DNA of 64,000 bases from Stigmatella erecta (lineage in GTDB: Bacteria > Myxococcota > Myxococcia > Myxococcales > Myxococcaceae), in NCBI RefSeq assembly GCF_900111745.1, contig NZ_FOIJ01000002.1, positions 558,001-622,000 of the forward strand, read 5' to 3'. A program made the position numbers and the translations under genes. The notes beneath the pieces were generated by a model. That model worked only from the letters and a program-made list of their open reading frames with translations, searched no databases and was not told the DNA's origin. This document shows, one piece after another, positions 8,701 to 15,799 of the stretch. Every line of letters begins with the position of its first letter. Within the stretch, counting starts at the first letter, position 1.

Positions 8701-9726
8701 TCCAATCTGCTGCATCATGATGGTTTCGAGCGCGCGGACACTCCGCGCATACCCGGCGAAGTAGATGCCCGCCTCATCGCGGAGGTTGGCGCCCTTGGCG
8801 CGCAGCTCCGCGCTCTCCACCGTGTTCGCATGACCGAAGGGCAATCCCAGCCGGAGCACCTGCTGGGTGTTGCCCTGCGCGTCCTGGATGCGGGCGCTCT
8901 TGATGTGGCTGCGGCTGTCCTGCGTGGGAATGAGGATGTCCGCCGTGGTGCGCCCCACGAGGTCCTCGACCTGCTGGGGGCTCATGTCGAGGATGTGCTC
9001 CCAGTTGATCTCGAAGCGCTGCGCGATGACGAACGAGGCGCCCATGTGCGCGGGGTCCTCGAACCCGACGAGCGTCTGCTCTTGAATGGAGACGGGGTCC
9101 GACGGGTTGTTGAGGTTCTCGGAGAAGCGGCAGCCAAGCACCTTGCCGCCGCGCTTGTCCGGGCGCGTGGACTTGGTGGCGGCCTTCTGGTGGTCCGCCG
9201 GGCCGGAGCGCATGCACTGCTCCTCCTCCTCCAGCCGCCTGCGGATGAAGGCGAAGACCGCATCGCAGTGGGTCTCCTCATCGGACTTGATGTGAAACCA
9301 GAGGTCGCCCTGGGAATCGACGAACGTCCCATGCGAGCGTGAGAACACGGCGGACCGGGAGGCCGGCGCCTCCTGTTCCGGAAAGGCCAGCTTCATCCCC
9401 TCGGGCGGCTCGGTGCCTTCCTCGGCGCACCACTCTTGCCAGAGCCGGAAGCCCACCCCCACGATGGCGGAGGTGTTGGCGCTGCCGTAATGGGTATGGA
9501 TCTCCTCGCGAACGTCTTTCATCAGCCGCTGGAGCACCCCCTTCGTCAGCGGCTTTCCGGTTCCCGAGGGCATGCGCCAGAACGTGGCGAACACGGCGTA
9601 AGGGGAGGGATACACCAATCCCCGCTGAACCAATGACCAGAGGTCATGGCTGAGCTGGTTTCCTTGACGGGTGGACAGAGACTTCGCGGACTGGTGCGCT
9701 TGTGCCAGGACAGACGGCGTTCTCAT
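5800..9726 (-). CDS. Fusion of DyP-type peroxidase domain and glycyl radical enzyme (PFL family)
   Basis: About 1308 residues in one open frame. ATG at 9726 is chosen because GAGG lies 6 nt upstream; the TTG at 9768 is weaker. Residues ~40-375 match the DyP-type haem peroxidase fold: GDLWFHI, SHIKSARI with the putative proximal haem ligand His274, Arg292 in VLRLGLPFG, and GIYFAGYARSV. The usual GxxDG catalytic motif is replaced by RFSEN, so the catalytic Asp appears as Glu203. Residues ~470-1308 form a full-length pyruvate formate-lyase-type glycyl radical enzyme. Landmarks are HPVELIVGALP, GVGHLVPGFQRALDSGLGG, the thiyl cysteine motif DGCYEP (Cys893, Glu895), the GASADGRRLGETLASD segment and the glycyl radical site VRMGGWSEFF with Gly1280. 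The substrate is unknown; the CxE cysteine loop suggests the dehydratase/PFL2-like side rather than PFL proper. A PhyH-type oxygenase gene lies 65 nt upstream on the same strand. No glycyl-radical activase is present in the window. Confidence 0.8.
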   Translation of the reverse strand: MRTPSVLAQAHQSAKSLSTRQGNQLSHDLWSLVQRGLVYPSPYAVFATFWRMPSGTGKPLTKGVLQRLMKDVREEIHTHYGSANTSAIVGVGFRLWQEWCAEEGTEPPEGMKLAFPEQEAPASRSAVFSRSHGTFVDSQGDLWFHIKSDEETHCDAVFAFIRRRLEEEEQCMRSGPADHQKAATKSTRPDKRGGKVLGCRFSENLNNPSDPVSIQEQTLVGFEDPAHMGASFVIAQRFEINWEHILDMSPQQVEDLVGRTTADILIPTQDSRSHIKSARIQDAQGNTQQVLRLGLPFGHANTVESAELRAKGANLRDEAGIYFAGYARSVRALETIMMQQIGDKPGFMRDRLLSEVRSNLGGFYYIPSQTDLNLEPVPLQSHETQNWKRFPGVDWTRLDRHFDVSSANGYMHYNHKNYLFQMATMSGEKRRTHLPPSNRVLQLLSDAFSRWQDNWYFSRAQQELEHLCAYVARQYGPAKAREVMGLSVVERMGWAIKVSLGSVFASEAYGFRGRRQDAQGNWINGADTYRIHPVELIVGALPNLGLGQGRYVIDYARQEEQIGNFFAGLSHASGVGHLVPGFQRALDSGLGGLMAEVQARHDGITDETKRQFYRGVLLALEGVRDHCVAYAALAGKLAAGLPPGQRAERDNLLKLQERMTRLSTERPQTLLEAAQLLFTLHSCLHLVGEPTAVGRLDQLLFPFYERDVAAGTLDDEQAQEIIDCFWIKLGEKVQLNRQFVEDHQPFGNLAMGGMSGNYPQGAANNQWIQQVTVGGTVADGSPGEGKPAYNKITLFCLRAARRLPLNAPCLSLRVRKDIPAEYLHEAALALLSGGAHPILLSDEKIIPGLLHSGDGVGQGTQLTAFTPVAQKAGRAWRSEVVLQAARDYACDGCYEPQIVGQNWFTLGGMTALTPLEAALNQGKSWSTAGPMYFRGQRVSFTSPPPTEIRSFEQLQELFFQHLSWMYAKQVDGLVAVFGTMSAVCPSPLLSMFIDDCIDKGLDLYEGGARYNMVAPCFTGLSTVINSLYAIRKMVFERDTAVTSLPELVEALICDWGFTMDEPFVSTLAGPARIEAKSERFQELRRVALALPRYGRGNEEVDRFGSDLLQRVAETAVRVFTEPAEPTAAKMVALAQRLGTPEKPFGGFQVQPGAGTFENYVEFGATCGASADGRRLGETLASDLSPSPSFADQAVDHQEVAMLRALSGYTGTGAESYTSGAPTDFNIREDFPVEALERVLAAFAQGQGSNVLTITCANPETFKQAALEPEKYDVVRVRMGGWSEFFVAMFPQHQAQHQRRPLSTPGAES

Positions 9727-9762
9727 GCAGGCCTCACGGATGGACACGTGGGGCCTGAATCC

Positions 9763-9768
9763 TGTCAA
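9763..9768 (-). promoter_or_regulatory. Possible -35 element upstream of the DyP-GRE gene
   Basis: A perfect TTGACA lies on the minus strand 37 nt before the preferred ATG at 9726. No good -10 box sits 16-18 nt further on, so this may be chance; the gene could instead be co-transcribed with the PhyH gene upstream. Confidence 0.2.
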
Positions 9769-9791
9769 GCCCCCCCCTGGGGCCCTTTCTA

Positions 9792-10586
9792 TCAGATCCC
9801 TCTCATGCTGTCACCGCCAACGCCCAGGGCTCGCTGAATGGCTGCTTCGACAGGGGATAAGGGGTTGCCTCGCGGCAACAGGCTGGGGGGATGCCGGGGA
9901 AGGAGCGGGGGCTGCGCCATGAACCGCGGCTGTGTTCCGCGATGGGATTGCGCGGAATGCACAAGGAACGGATGGCAGAGATAGACCGTGCCCGCGGGGC
10001 CCGTGGCCAGGGCTTCCGGACACCCGGCGGTTTCACCAAATCCATTCGCGGCCATCTCCCGCAGCGAGAGGCCTTCCTCGCCCGCCGGGGCCAGCATGCG
10101 TGCCATGTGAAGGTGAGAGCCCACCCGGATGCGGGTAGGCGCATCCGCCTCGCCCACATCCGAGAACAGGAACAGCATCAAGAGCGCACGCCCCTTCGAG
10201 GCGGCATTCGCCCGCCACGACATGAAATCCGGATCCTCCAATCCAAAGCTCACATCGATGTGCCAGCCCGCATCGCCTGGGTCTTCCAGCGAGGGGAACC
10301 GCACCGGAAACGTCCCCATGCTGCGGCAAGGCAGCCAGCGGCCTTCGCCCACGAGCTGATCAAACGCCGCATGCAAGACCGCCGTATTGGCGGCCTCGAC
10401 GAAGGGCCGCTGCGCATACATGCCCAGCCGGATGACCGGCTTCGTCCAGGTGCTGGGATTGGCCGGATCGCAGTGTGTGTCCCGCCAGAGGATCGTCCGC
10501 GCCTCGTCCGCCAGGCCGCGCGGAAAGGCCTGATCTATCCGGACGAACCCGTCCCGCATGAACTGCTCGATTTGCTCGCCGGTCAT
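9792..10586 (-). CDS. Phytanoyl-CoA dioxygenase (PhyH) family Fe(II)/2-oxoglutarate oxygenase
   Basis: 264 residues, the usual PhyH length. The N-terminus (EQIEQFMRDGFVRIDQAF) is the typical start of the family. The iron facial triad is probably His109 and Asp111 (WHIDVSF) with His210 in HPFLVHSAQSHRG; Arg221 would bind the 2-oxoglutarate carboxylate. The protein hydroxylates an unknown substrate using O2. It lies 65 nt upstream of the DyP-glycyl-radical fusion gene on the same strand, so the two are probably co-transcribed. That is striking, since one needs O2 and the other is poisoned by it. The last ~35 residues are Pro/Arg-rich and look poorly conserved. Confidence 0.8.
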   Translation of the reverse strand: MTGEQIEQFMRDGFVRIDQAFPRGLADEARTILWRDTHCDPANPSTWTKPVIRLGMYAQRPFVEAANTAVLHAAFDQLVGEGRWLPCRSMGTFPVRFPSLEDPGDAGWHIDVSFGLEDPDFMSWRANAASKGRALLMLFLFSDVGEADAPTRIRVGSHLHMARMLAPAGEEGLSLREMAANGFGETAGCPEALATGPAGTVYLCHPFLVHSAQSHRGTQPRFMAQPPLLPRHPPSLLPRGNPLSPVEAAIQRALGVGGDSMRGI

Positions 10587-10702
10587 GACACGTACCGCCT
10601 TGCCCTCATTCGATGCGCGCGGGGCAACACCCCAGCCTATCAGACCCAGAAATAAACGATGCGGTGACAGAAGTGCGGGCCTTGGGTGTTCCAGGCTGCA
10701 CC

Positions 10703-11125
10703 ATGAAGCTCTACCGCTCCAGCAAGCTCGTCCTCGGCGCGTCCTTGTTGATGTCGTTCATGAGTTATGGAGAGGATGCCCCCAGCCCCCGGGCCCCTGT
10801 CTCTCGCTGCGAACAGCTCGCGCGCCAGTTGCAAAGCGCGCTCCAGGAGGCCCTCCCGGACAAGACCTCCCGAGGCGTCGCCGCCTCGCTCCACCTCCCG
10901 GGTTGTTCCTGGCAGGGCGCCGCGGGGCCGGTCCTGGCCGGGCTCCAGTGGACAGCCACCGAGGGACCTGGCGAGGAACCCGGAGCCACCCTTCCCGGCC
11001 TGGCCTCCTCCTCGGTGTACTTGCCAGAGCAGCACGCCACCCTGGTGGTGTTGACCCACCGTGACGATGACCCCCTGCCGGGCGTGGCCACACGGAAGCT
11101 GCTGAAGGTGCTCACGCCGCCCTGA
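10703..11125 (+). CDS. Secreted hypothetical protein
   Basis: 140 residues from the ATG at 10703. The N-terminus (MKLYRSSKLVLGASLLMSFM) is a plausible signal peptide, which is why this start is chosen over an upstream in-frame codon at 10613. The mature part has two cysteines (SRCEQLARQL and LPGCSWQG), which could form a disulphide in the periplasm. I recognise no family. It is divergent from the PhyH gene and convergent with the UdgX gene. Confidence 0.55.
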   Translation: MKLYRSSKLVLGASLLMSFMSYGEDAPSPRAPVSRCEQLARQLQSALQEALPDKTSRGVAASLHLPGCSWQGAAGPVLAGLQWTATEGPGEEPGATLPGLASSSVYLPEQHATLVVLTHRDDDPLPGVATRKLLKVLTPP

Positions 11126-11144
11126 GGGCGTCAGGCCCGGGCGG

Positions 11145-12545
11145 TCACGCGAGCCCGCGCACGATGGCCACGGCCTTGCGCAGGTCCTCCTCGAAGTGAA
11201 CGCGGGCCTGGACCCGGGCCCGCTCATCCGGCATGCGCAGGAGCGCCGAAGGGTGGAAGGTCGCCATCCACGCCTTCGCCCAGGGCGTCTCGAAAATCTG
11301 TCCCCGGCTCAGGTTGATGCGAAAGCCCGGCCCCAGGAAGGACTGGGCCGCCGTGGCCCCCAGGCAGACGATCATCTTCGGCTTCACCTGCGCCACCTCC
11401 GCGTCCAGCCACGCCTTGCACGCGAGCACCTCGCGCCGGCCGGGCTTCGCGTGCAGCCGCTGCTTCTCGTCTCCCGTCCACCCGAAGTGCTTCACCGCGT
11501 TGGTGACGTAGAGCTCCTCGCGCTTCAGCCCTACCCCCGCGAGCACCTCGTCTAGGAGCTGGCCCGCCGGACCGATGAACGGCTTGCCCTCCCGGTCCTC
11601 CGTGTCCCCGGGCTGCTCGCCCACAAGCATCATCCGCGCCCCCACGGGCCCTTCCCCGAACACCGTGCGCGTGGCCCGCTCGTGCAGCGGACAGGCCCGG
11701 CACCCCTGCGCGGCCTGGGCCAGGGAGGCGAGATCCCGCTCTGCCGGAAGGAAGGGGCTGGCGGCGGACACCTCGATGTGTGGCCGGACCATGCGCTCCG
11801 TGCGCCCGGGCGCCTGGCGCACCAGCTCCGGGATGAGCCGCGCCTCGGGCAATGTGGCCCAGTGCTTCTTCGGCATCTCCGCGCGCATGGCCCTCACGTT
11901 GAGCCGCGCGGGATTGAAGACCGAGGCGTAATACGTCCCCCACATCGCTTCCAAAACGTCCGCCTCGGGCGCCTCCGAGCGTGGAACCCCCGGCCCGAAC
12001 GTGAGCCGCTCCAGGTCCCAGGACACGCTCGCTTCCGGCGTGAGGATGCTCCAGCGCATGGCGGGAAAGCGCCGCGCGAAGAAGGGCGCCACGTACCGGA
12101 CGATGAGGTGCTCCGGCCGGTGCCACGCGATGAAGTGCTCTTCCCCGTCGCGCTCCACCCTCCGGAAGCGCACGAACGCCTTCATCTTGTGCGCGTCGCG
12201 CTGCACCGCCTTGGAGAGCATGAGCACCGGGTACACATCCGGGTCGCTCTCCACCTCCAGGAGCTTGCGCTCGCCGTGGGTGAGCCGCCACAGCACCCGG
12301 TAGAGCAGGCTCCAGCGCTCGGGCGAGCGGTGGCAAGCGGCCCGCTCCGCGAGTTCCAGGAACCCTGGGGGCACGGTCAGCCCCGTCCCGGGAGCGCTCG
12401 CCGGTACAGCCTCGGGCGCGAGCAGGGAGCCCTGCCGCCCCTGTGCCTCCGTGAAGTGGACCTGCCCGGGGGGAATGCCCCGCGCGAGCAGCCCCCGCGC
12501 CGCCGCGCGGAAGGACTCCAGGCCGGCGCCCACCTCCACCCGCAT
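11145..12545 (-). CDS. udgX: DUF4130 domain - UdgX uracil-DNA glycosylase fusion
   Basis: 466 residues in two parts. The first ~250 match the DUF4130 'probable DNA metabolism protein' domain that is often fused to UdgX. The rest is a family-4-like uracil-DNA glycosylase of the UdgX group: GEQPGDTEDREGKPFIGPAG is the water-activating and iron-sulphur region, KHFGW precedes the R-loop KQRLH, and FHPSALLR is motif B. In characterised UdgX the histidine of the R-loop (KRRIH) forms a covalent bond with the sugar after uracil removal; that histidine is present here. Cysteines in CRACPLH and elsewhere can hold the [4Fe-4S] cluster. The start overlaps the stop of the upstream radical SAM gene by one base (TGATG), so the two are translated together. 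Confidence 0.85.
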   Translation of the reverse strand: MRVEVGAGLESFRAAARGLLARGIPPGQVHFTEAQGRQGSLLAPEAVPASAPGTGLTVPPGFLELAERAACHRSPERWSLLYRVLWRLTHGERKLLEVESDPDVYPVLMLSKAVQRDAHKMKAFVRFRRVERDGEEHFIAWHRPEHLIVRYVAPFFARRFPAMRWSILTPEASVSWDLERLTFGPGVPRSEAPEADVLEAMWGTYYASVFNPARLNVRAMRAEMPKKHWATLPEARLIPELVRQAPGRTERMVRPHIEVSAASPFLPAERDLASLAQAAQGCRACPLHERATRTVFGEGPVGARMMLVGEQPGDTEDREGKPFIGPAGQLLDEVLAGVGLKREELYVTNAVKHFGWTGDEKQRLHAKPGRREVLACKAWLDAEVAQVKPKMIVCLGATAAQSFLGPGFRINLSRGQIFETPWAKAWMATFHPSALLRMPDERARVQARVHFEEDLRKAVAIVRGLA

Positions 12546-13795
12546 CAAAGCTCTCCCGTGAGCGCCTCTTGGGCGGAGGTGAACAGGGAGAGCTGCGTGG
12601 CGGGCGGCTTCATCCTCTCGGCGAGGCGCGGCGAGTCCAGCAGCCCCGTGGGCCGGTGGTCCGCCGTCTGGATGAAGGGCTTCACGCGCGTGAGCGGCAC
12701 CCGCAGCCGCGCCAGGTCCGCGAGCGTCACGCGGTGCCACCGGCGGATGCGCAGCAACCGGTCCACCGTGCGAACCCCCATCCCCGGCACCCGGAGCAGC
12801 ATCTCGCGCGGTGCCCGGTTCACATCCACCGGGAACAGCTCGCGCCGGCGCAACGCCCAGGCCAGCTTCGGATCCATCTCCAGCGACAGGTCCGGAGCCT
12901 CGGACGGCGCGAGCTCGTCCACGCGGAAGCCATAGAAGCGCAGGAGCCAGTCCGCCTGGTACAGCCGGTGCTCGCGCACGAGCGGCGGGGACTTCGCGGG
13001 CAGCCGCGCATCCACCAGCGGAATCGGGCTGTAGGCCGAGTAATACACGCGCTTGAGCCCGAAGCGCGAATAGAGCCGGCTCGCGGTGTCGAGGATGGTG
13101 GCATCCGGCGTGGGCGTGGCGCCGACAATCATCTGCGTGCTCTGTCCCGCCGGGGCGAACTTCGGGGCCCGGGGGCTCTCCTTCCGCTCCGCCTTCGACT
13201 GCTCCACCCGCGTGGAGATCTCCTTCATCGTCTCGCCCGTGACGGCGAAGCTCTTCTCCGGCGCGAGCTTGCGCAGGTCGCCGTCCGTCGGCAGCTCGAT
13301 GTTGGCGCTCAGCCGGTCCGCGTACCGGCCTGCCTCGTCGATCAGCTCCTTGGACGCGCCCGGCACCGTCTTGAGGTGGATGTAGCCCTGGAACAGGTGC
13401 ACCTCGCGCAAGGCGCGCGCCACCTCGATGAGCTGCTCCATCGTGTAGTCCGGGCTCTTGATGACGCCAGAGCTCAGGAACAGGCCCTCGATGTAGTTGC
13501 GCTTGTAGAAGTCGAGCGTGAGCAGCACCACCTCCGCCGGGGTGAAGCGCGCACGGGCCGTGTCACTGGAGATGCGGTTGATGCAGTACTGGCAATCGTA
13601 GATGCAGAAGTTGGTGAGCAGGATCTTCAGCAACGACACGCACCGGCCATCCGGCGTGTAGCTGTGGCAGATGCCCATGCCCTCGACGCTGCCGAGGCCC
13701 TCCTTCGAAGCCTTGCGTTTGCCGCCGCTGCTCGAACACGAGGCGTCGTACTTCGCGGCATCGGCGAGAATCTCCAGCTTCTTGCGCACGTCCAT
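12545..13795 (-). CDS. Putative DNA modification/repair radical SAM protein
   Basis: 416 residues, the size of the radical SAM family that travels with DUF4130/UdgX proteins. The cluster motif CxxxCxxC is CIYDCQYC at about residues 64-71, followed by a standard radical SAM barrel (LFLSSGVIKSPDYT, LKTVPGA, STQMIVGATPTPD). The C-terminal third has a helix-hairpin-helix DNA-binding segment (NRAPREMLLRVPGMGVRTVDRLL). The reaction is unknown; the link to UdgX and DUF4130 argues for repair or removal of modified bases. It begins at an ATG with an open gap to the GNAT gene beyond. Confidence 0.85.
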   Translation of the reverse strand: MDVRKKLEILADAAKYDASCSSSGGKRKASKEGLGSVEGMGICHSYTPDGRCVSLLKILLTNFCIYDCQYCINRISSDTARARFTPAEVVLLTLDFYKRNYIEGLFLSSGVIKSPDYTMEQLIEVARALREVHLFQGYIHLKTVPGASKELIDEAGRYADRLSANIELPTDGDLRKLAPEKSFAVTGETMKEISTRVEQSKAERKESPRAPKFAPAGQSTQMIVGATPTPDATILDTASRLYSRFGLKRVYYSAYSPIPLVDARLPAKSPPLVREHRLYQADWLLRFYGFRVDELAPSEAPDLSLEMDPKLAWALRRRELFPVDVNRAPREMLLRVPGMGVRTVDRLLRIRRWHRVTLADLARLRVPLTRVKPFIQTADHRPTGLLDSPRLAERMKPPATQLSLFTSAQEALTGEL

Positions 13796-13900
13796 GGGCG
13801 GATCCTACGCACCGCCCCTGACTGCGGAGAGGCGCACGCGCGTGGATCAGCAGACAGGCGGGCATCCGAGGGCGTGACAGGCCGCTGTCCAGTGAGCCCG

Positions 13901-14566
13901 TCACACCCCTTCCGGGCCGGGAATAACGGCGGTGGTGTAGAGCGAGTGCAGGTTCCAACCGAGCGTCTCGTAGAGGGCGCGTCCGTCCGTCGTGGCCACC
14001 AGCAGACCTCGACGGCTTCCCCTGGCCCGCGCGACAGCCTCCAGGGCCAGGAGCAGGGACCGCGCCAGGCCCCGGCGGCGATGCCCGGGCTCGGTGGCGA
14101 TCCGGTCGTAAATCGCGACATCGCCCACACAGGCCATCCGGCCACGGGCCGCCTCCTGGCCATCCGCCGTGAAGACCCGCGCCAGCGTCACCGGCGAGCC
14201 ACCGGACAGGTCCAGCGCATAGCCCGAGGGGAGCTGGGCGTTGCCCCGCATGGGCCCGTCACAGCGCATCATGAAACCCGGCGGGCGGATCTCCCACGCC
14301 GGCGGCAGCCCAGGACGCACCTCTTCCGAGGAGGCACAGACCTTCAGGAAGCACCAGGGCGTGTCGAGCTCCCGGGCCCGCCGCGCCACCGCCTCGGACC
14401 ACCGCGCGTACACGTAGCGCAGCCGCTGGTCAGGCAGACCGACATCGACCCGCAGCGCCTCGCCCTCACGAACGGGCGGAGGCGTGCCCCGCGTCAGGGC
14501 CCAACCGTTCACCCAGATCTCGACGAGCGCGGGATCCGCGCGAAGGGAGGCTTCGTGAGCCGTCAT
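13901..14566 (-). CDS. GNAT-family N-acetyltransferase
   Basis: 221 residues from the ATG at 14566. The C-terminal half carries the GNAT acetyl-CoA site: VAIYDRIATEPGHRRRGLARSLL is split by the R/QxxGxG/A motif (RRRGLA), followed by a helix and YETLGWNLHSL. The N-terminal ~100 residues are less conserved and may set substrate specificity. The acceptor is unknown. An upstream in-frame start at 14734 would add 56 residues of Arg/Ser-rich, unconserved sequence and is rejected. Confidence 0.75.
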   Translation of the reverse strand: MTAHEASLRADPALVEIWVNGWALTRGTPPPVREGEALRVDVGLPDQRLRYVYARWSEAVARRARELDTPWCFLKVCASSEEVRPGLPPAWEIRPPGFMMRCDGPMRGNAQLPSGYALDLSGGSPVTLARVFTADGQEAARGRMACVGDVAIYDRIATEPGHRRRGLARSLLLALEAVARARGSRRGLLVATTDGRALYETLGWNLHSLYTTAVIPGPEGV

Positions 14567-14606
14567 GGACGGCGAGTCTGAACCGCCCCAGCAGCCGGAA
14601 CAATGC

Positions 14607-15473
14607 TCAACGCAGGGAGCCCTCCAGGTGGACCACGCCCTCCTCCGCGGAGACGCGGAAGGCGATGGCCTCCTCCTGCCGCGCAGTCTGGAATCGCACC
14701 CGCGAGGGCAGGAAGAGGGGCCGCCGGAACTCACACGTCAGCGTGAGGGCGGGCACCTCCCCGGCTTCCCCCATCTCCGCCAGGCAACGGCTCAGCGTCC
14801 ACATGCCATGGGCGATGGCGCGCGGGAACCCAAAGGGGCGCGCGGCGAGCGCCGAGAGGTGGATGGGGTTGTAGTCCCCCGAGGCCCGGGCATAACGCCG
14901 CCCCACGCCCGCGGGGACCGTCCAGTGGGCGGGACGGCTGTCGCGAAACGCGGCTCCCTCCTCTTCGGAGGCCTTTCGCTCCTTGCGCGAGGCGTCCCCT
15001 CCCGGCAGCCGGCGGAGCATGGTGGTGACGGCTTCCCAGACCCGGACTCCCTCCACCTCCACGTGGGTCGACAGGTCGAGTTCCCGGCCCAGGCGCACCT
15101 CGCGCTGCCCTTCCAGGAAGCAGGAGATCGCCAGCGGCGCATCGTCCGGCAACCGGCGCATCTGCCGGATGACGTTGCGGATGTGAATCATCCCCAGCAG
15201 CCGGTAGGGGAACTCCGGCCGGTTGAGCAGGGCCATGTGCAGCGGCGTGGCCAGCACCTGGGGATAGGTGGCGGGCAGAAAGCCATCGGCCTCGAAGCCA
15301 CAGACGGCGCGATAGCGCGCGAGCCGCTGGGGCTCGGCCACCACGTGCCGCACGCGCACTTCCAACCGGGGCACCTCGGCGGCCCGGGAGGGTTTCCGGG
15401 CCACGGCGGCGCGCACCAGTTGCACACCGAGCGAGGGCAATGCGTCGAGCTCGAGCGAAACGGGGAGAGACAT
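14607..15473 (-). CDS. MaoC-like (hot-dog) dehydratase/hydratase
   Basis: 288 residues. The C-terminal half has the (R)-specific enoyl-CoA hydratase signature: YARASGDYNPIHLSALAA, with the catalytic Asp and His, then FPRAIAHGMW. The N-terminal half resembles a second, degenerate hot-dog unit, as is usual for double-hot-dog MaoC proteins. It probably hydrates trans-2-enoyl-CoA or acts on a related thioester. It is divergent from the AmpG-like permease gene across a 326-bp intergenic region. Confidence 0.75.
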   Translation of the reverse strand: MSLPVSLELDALPSLGVQLVRAAVARKPSRAAEVPRLEVRVRHVVAEPQRLARYRAVCGFEADGFLPATYPQVLATPLHMALLNRPEFPYRLLGMIHIRNVIRQMRRLPDDAPLAISCFLEGQREVRLGRELDLSTHVEVEGVRVWEAVTTMLRRLPGGDASRKERKASEEEGAAFRDSRPAHWTVPAGVGRRYARASGDYNPIHLSALAARPFGFPRAIAHGMWTLSRCLAEMGEAGEVPALTLTCEFRRPLFLPSRVRFQTARQEEAIAFRVSAEEGVVHLEGSLR

Positions 15474-15799
15474 GCCGCAGCCCTTATCAAGGATGAGGGC
15501 CCCACTCTCATGGAAAGCGCCCAGCCCCCGCGCCGGGAGAGCTGAGCGCTTGAACCGTGTGACGCTCCGCCCCTGCGGCCAAGCGGCAGCGAGACAGACA
15601 CATGGCCCCCCGTGGTGCTGTCACCCAGCTCGTTTTCAGGGTGCGCAACGCTACGCATTTCCTCTCTCCGTCGGGCAAGGTTTGCACTTCAGGTGTACGC
15701 CTTGCCCCCTGTCTTGCTGCATCGCGGCAGGGACAGATTGCTTACCCGGGCTGCTGGTAAGGTACGGACCGCATCGAGCCCTTTGCTCCCGAGTCCTTC
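15474..15799. promoter_or_regulatory. Divergent promoter region with two inverted repeats
   Basis: No gene is visible between the MaoC start and the permease GTG. Two inverted repeats stand out: GGCAAGG (15674-15680) with CCTTGCC (15700-15706), and CTTACC (15741-15746) with GGTAAG (15756-15761). Either could be an operator or RNA hairpin for the permease gene at 15800. No clear sigma70 pair was found. Confidence 0.3.

Noticed and set aside
5791-9342. A 1183-codon open frame on the plus strand.
   Set aside because: It is antisense to the DyP-GRE gene; it lacks any recognisable motif and has the Arg/Gly/His-rich composition of a high-GC shadow frame.
12545-13795. Glycyl radical activase for the DyP-GRE fusion.
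   Set aside because: It is 2.8 kb away, translated with UdgX, has an HhH DNA-binding tail and lacks activase-specific motifs.
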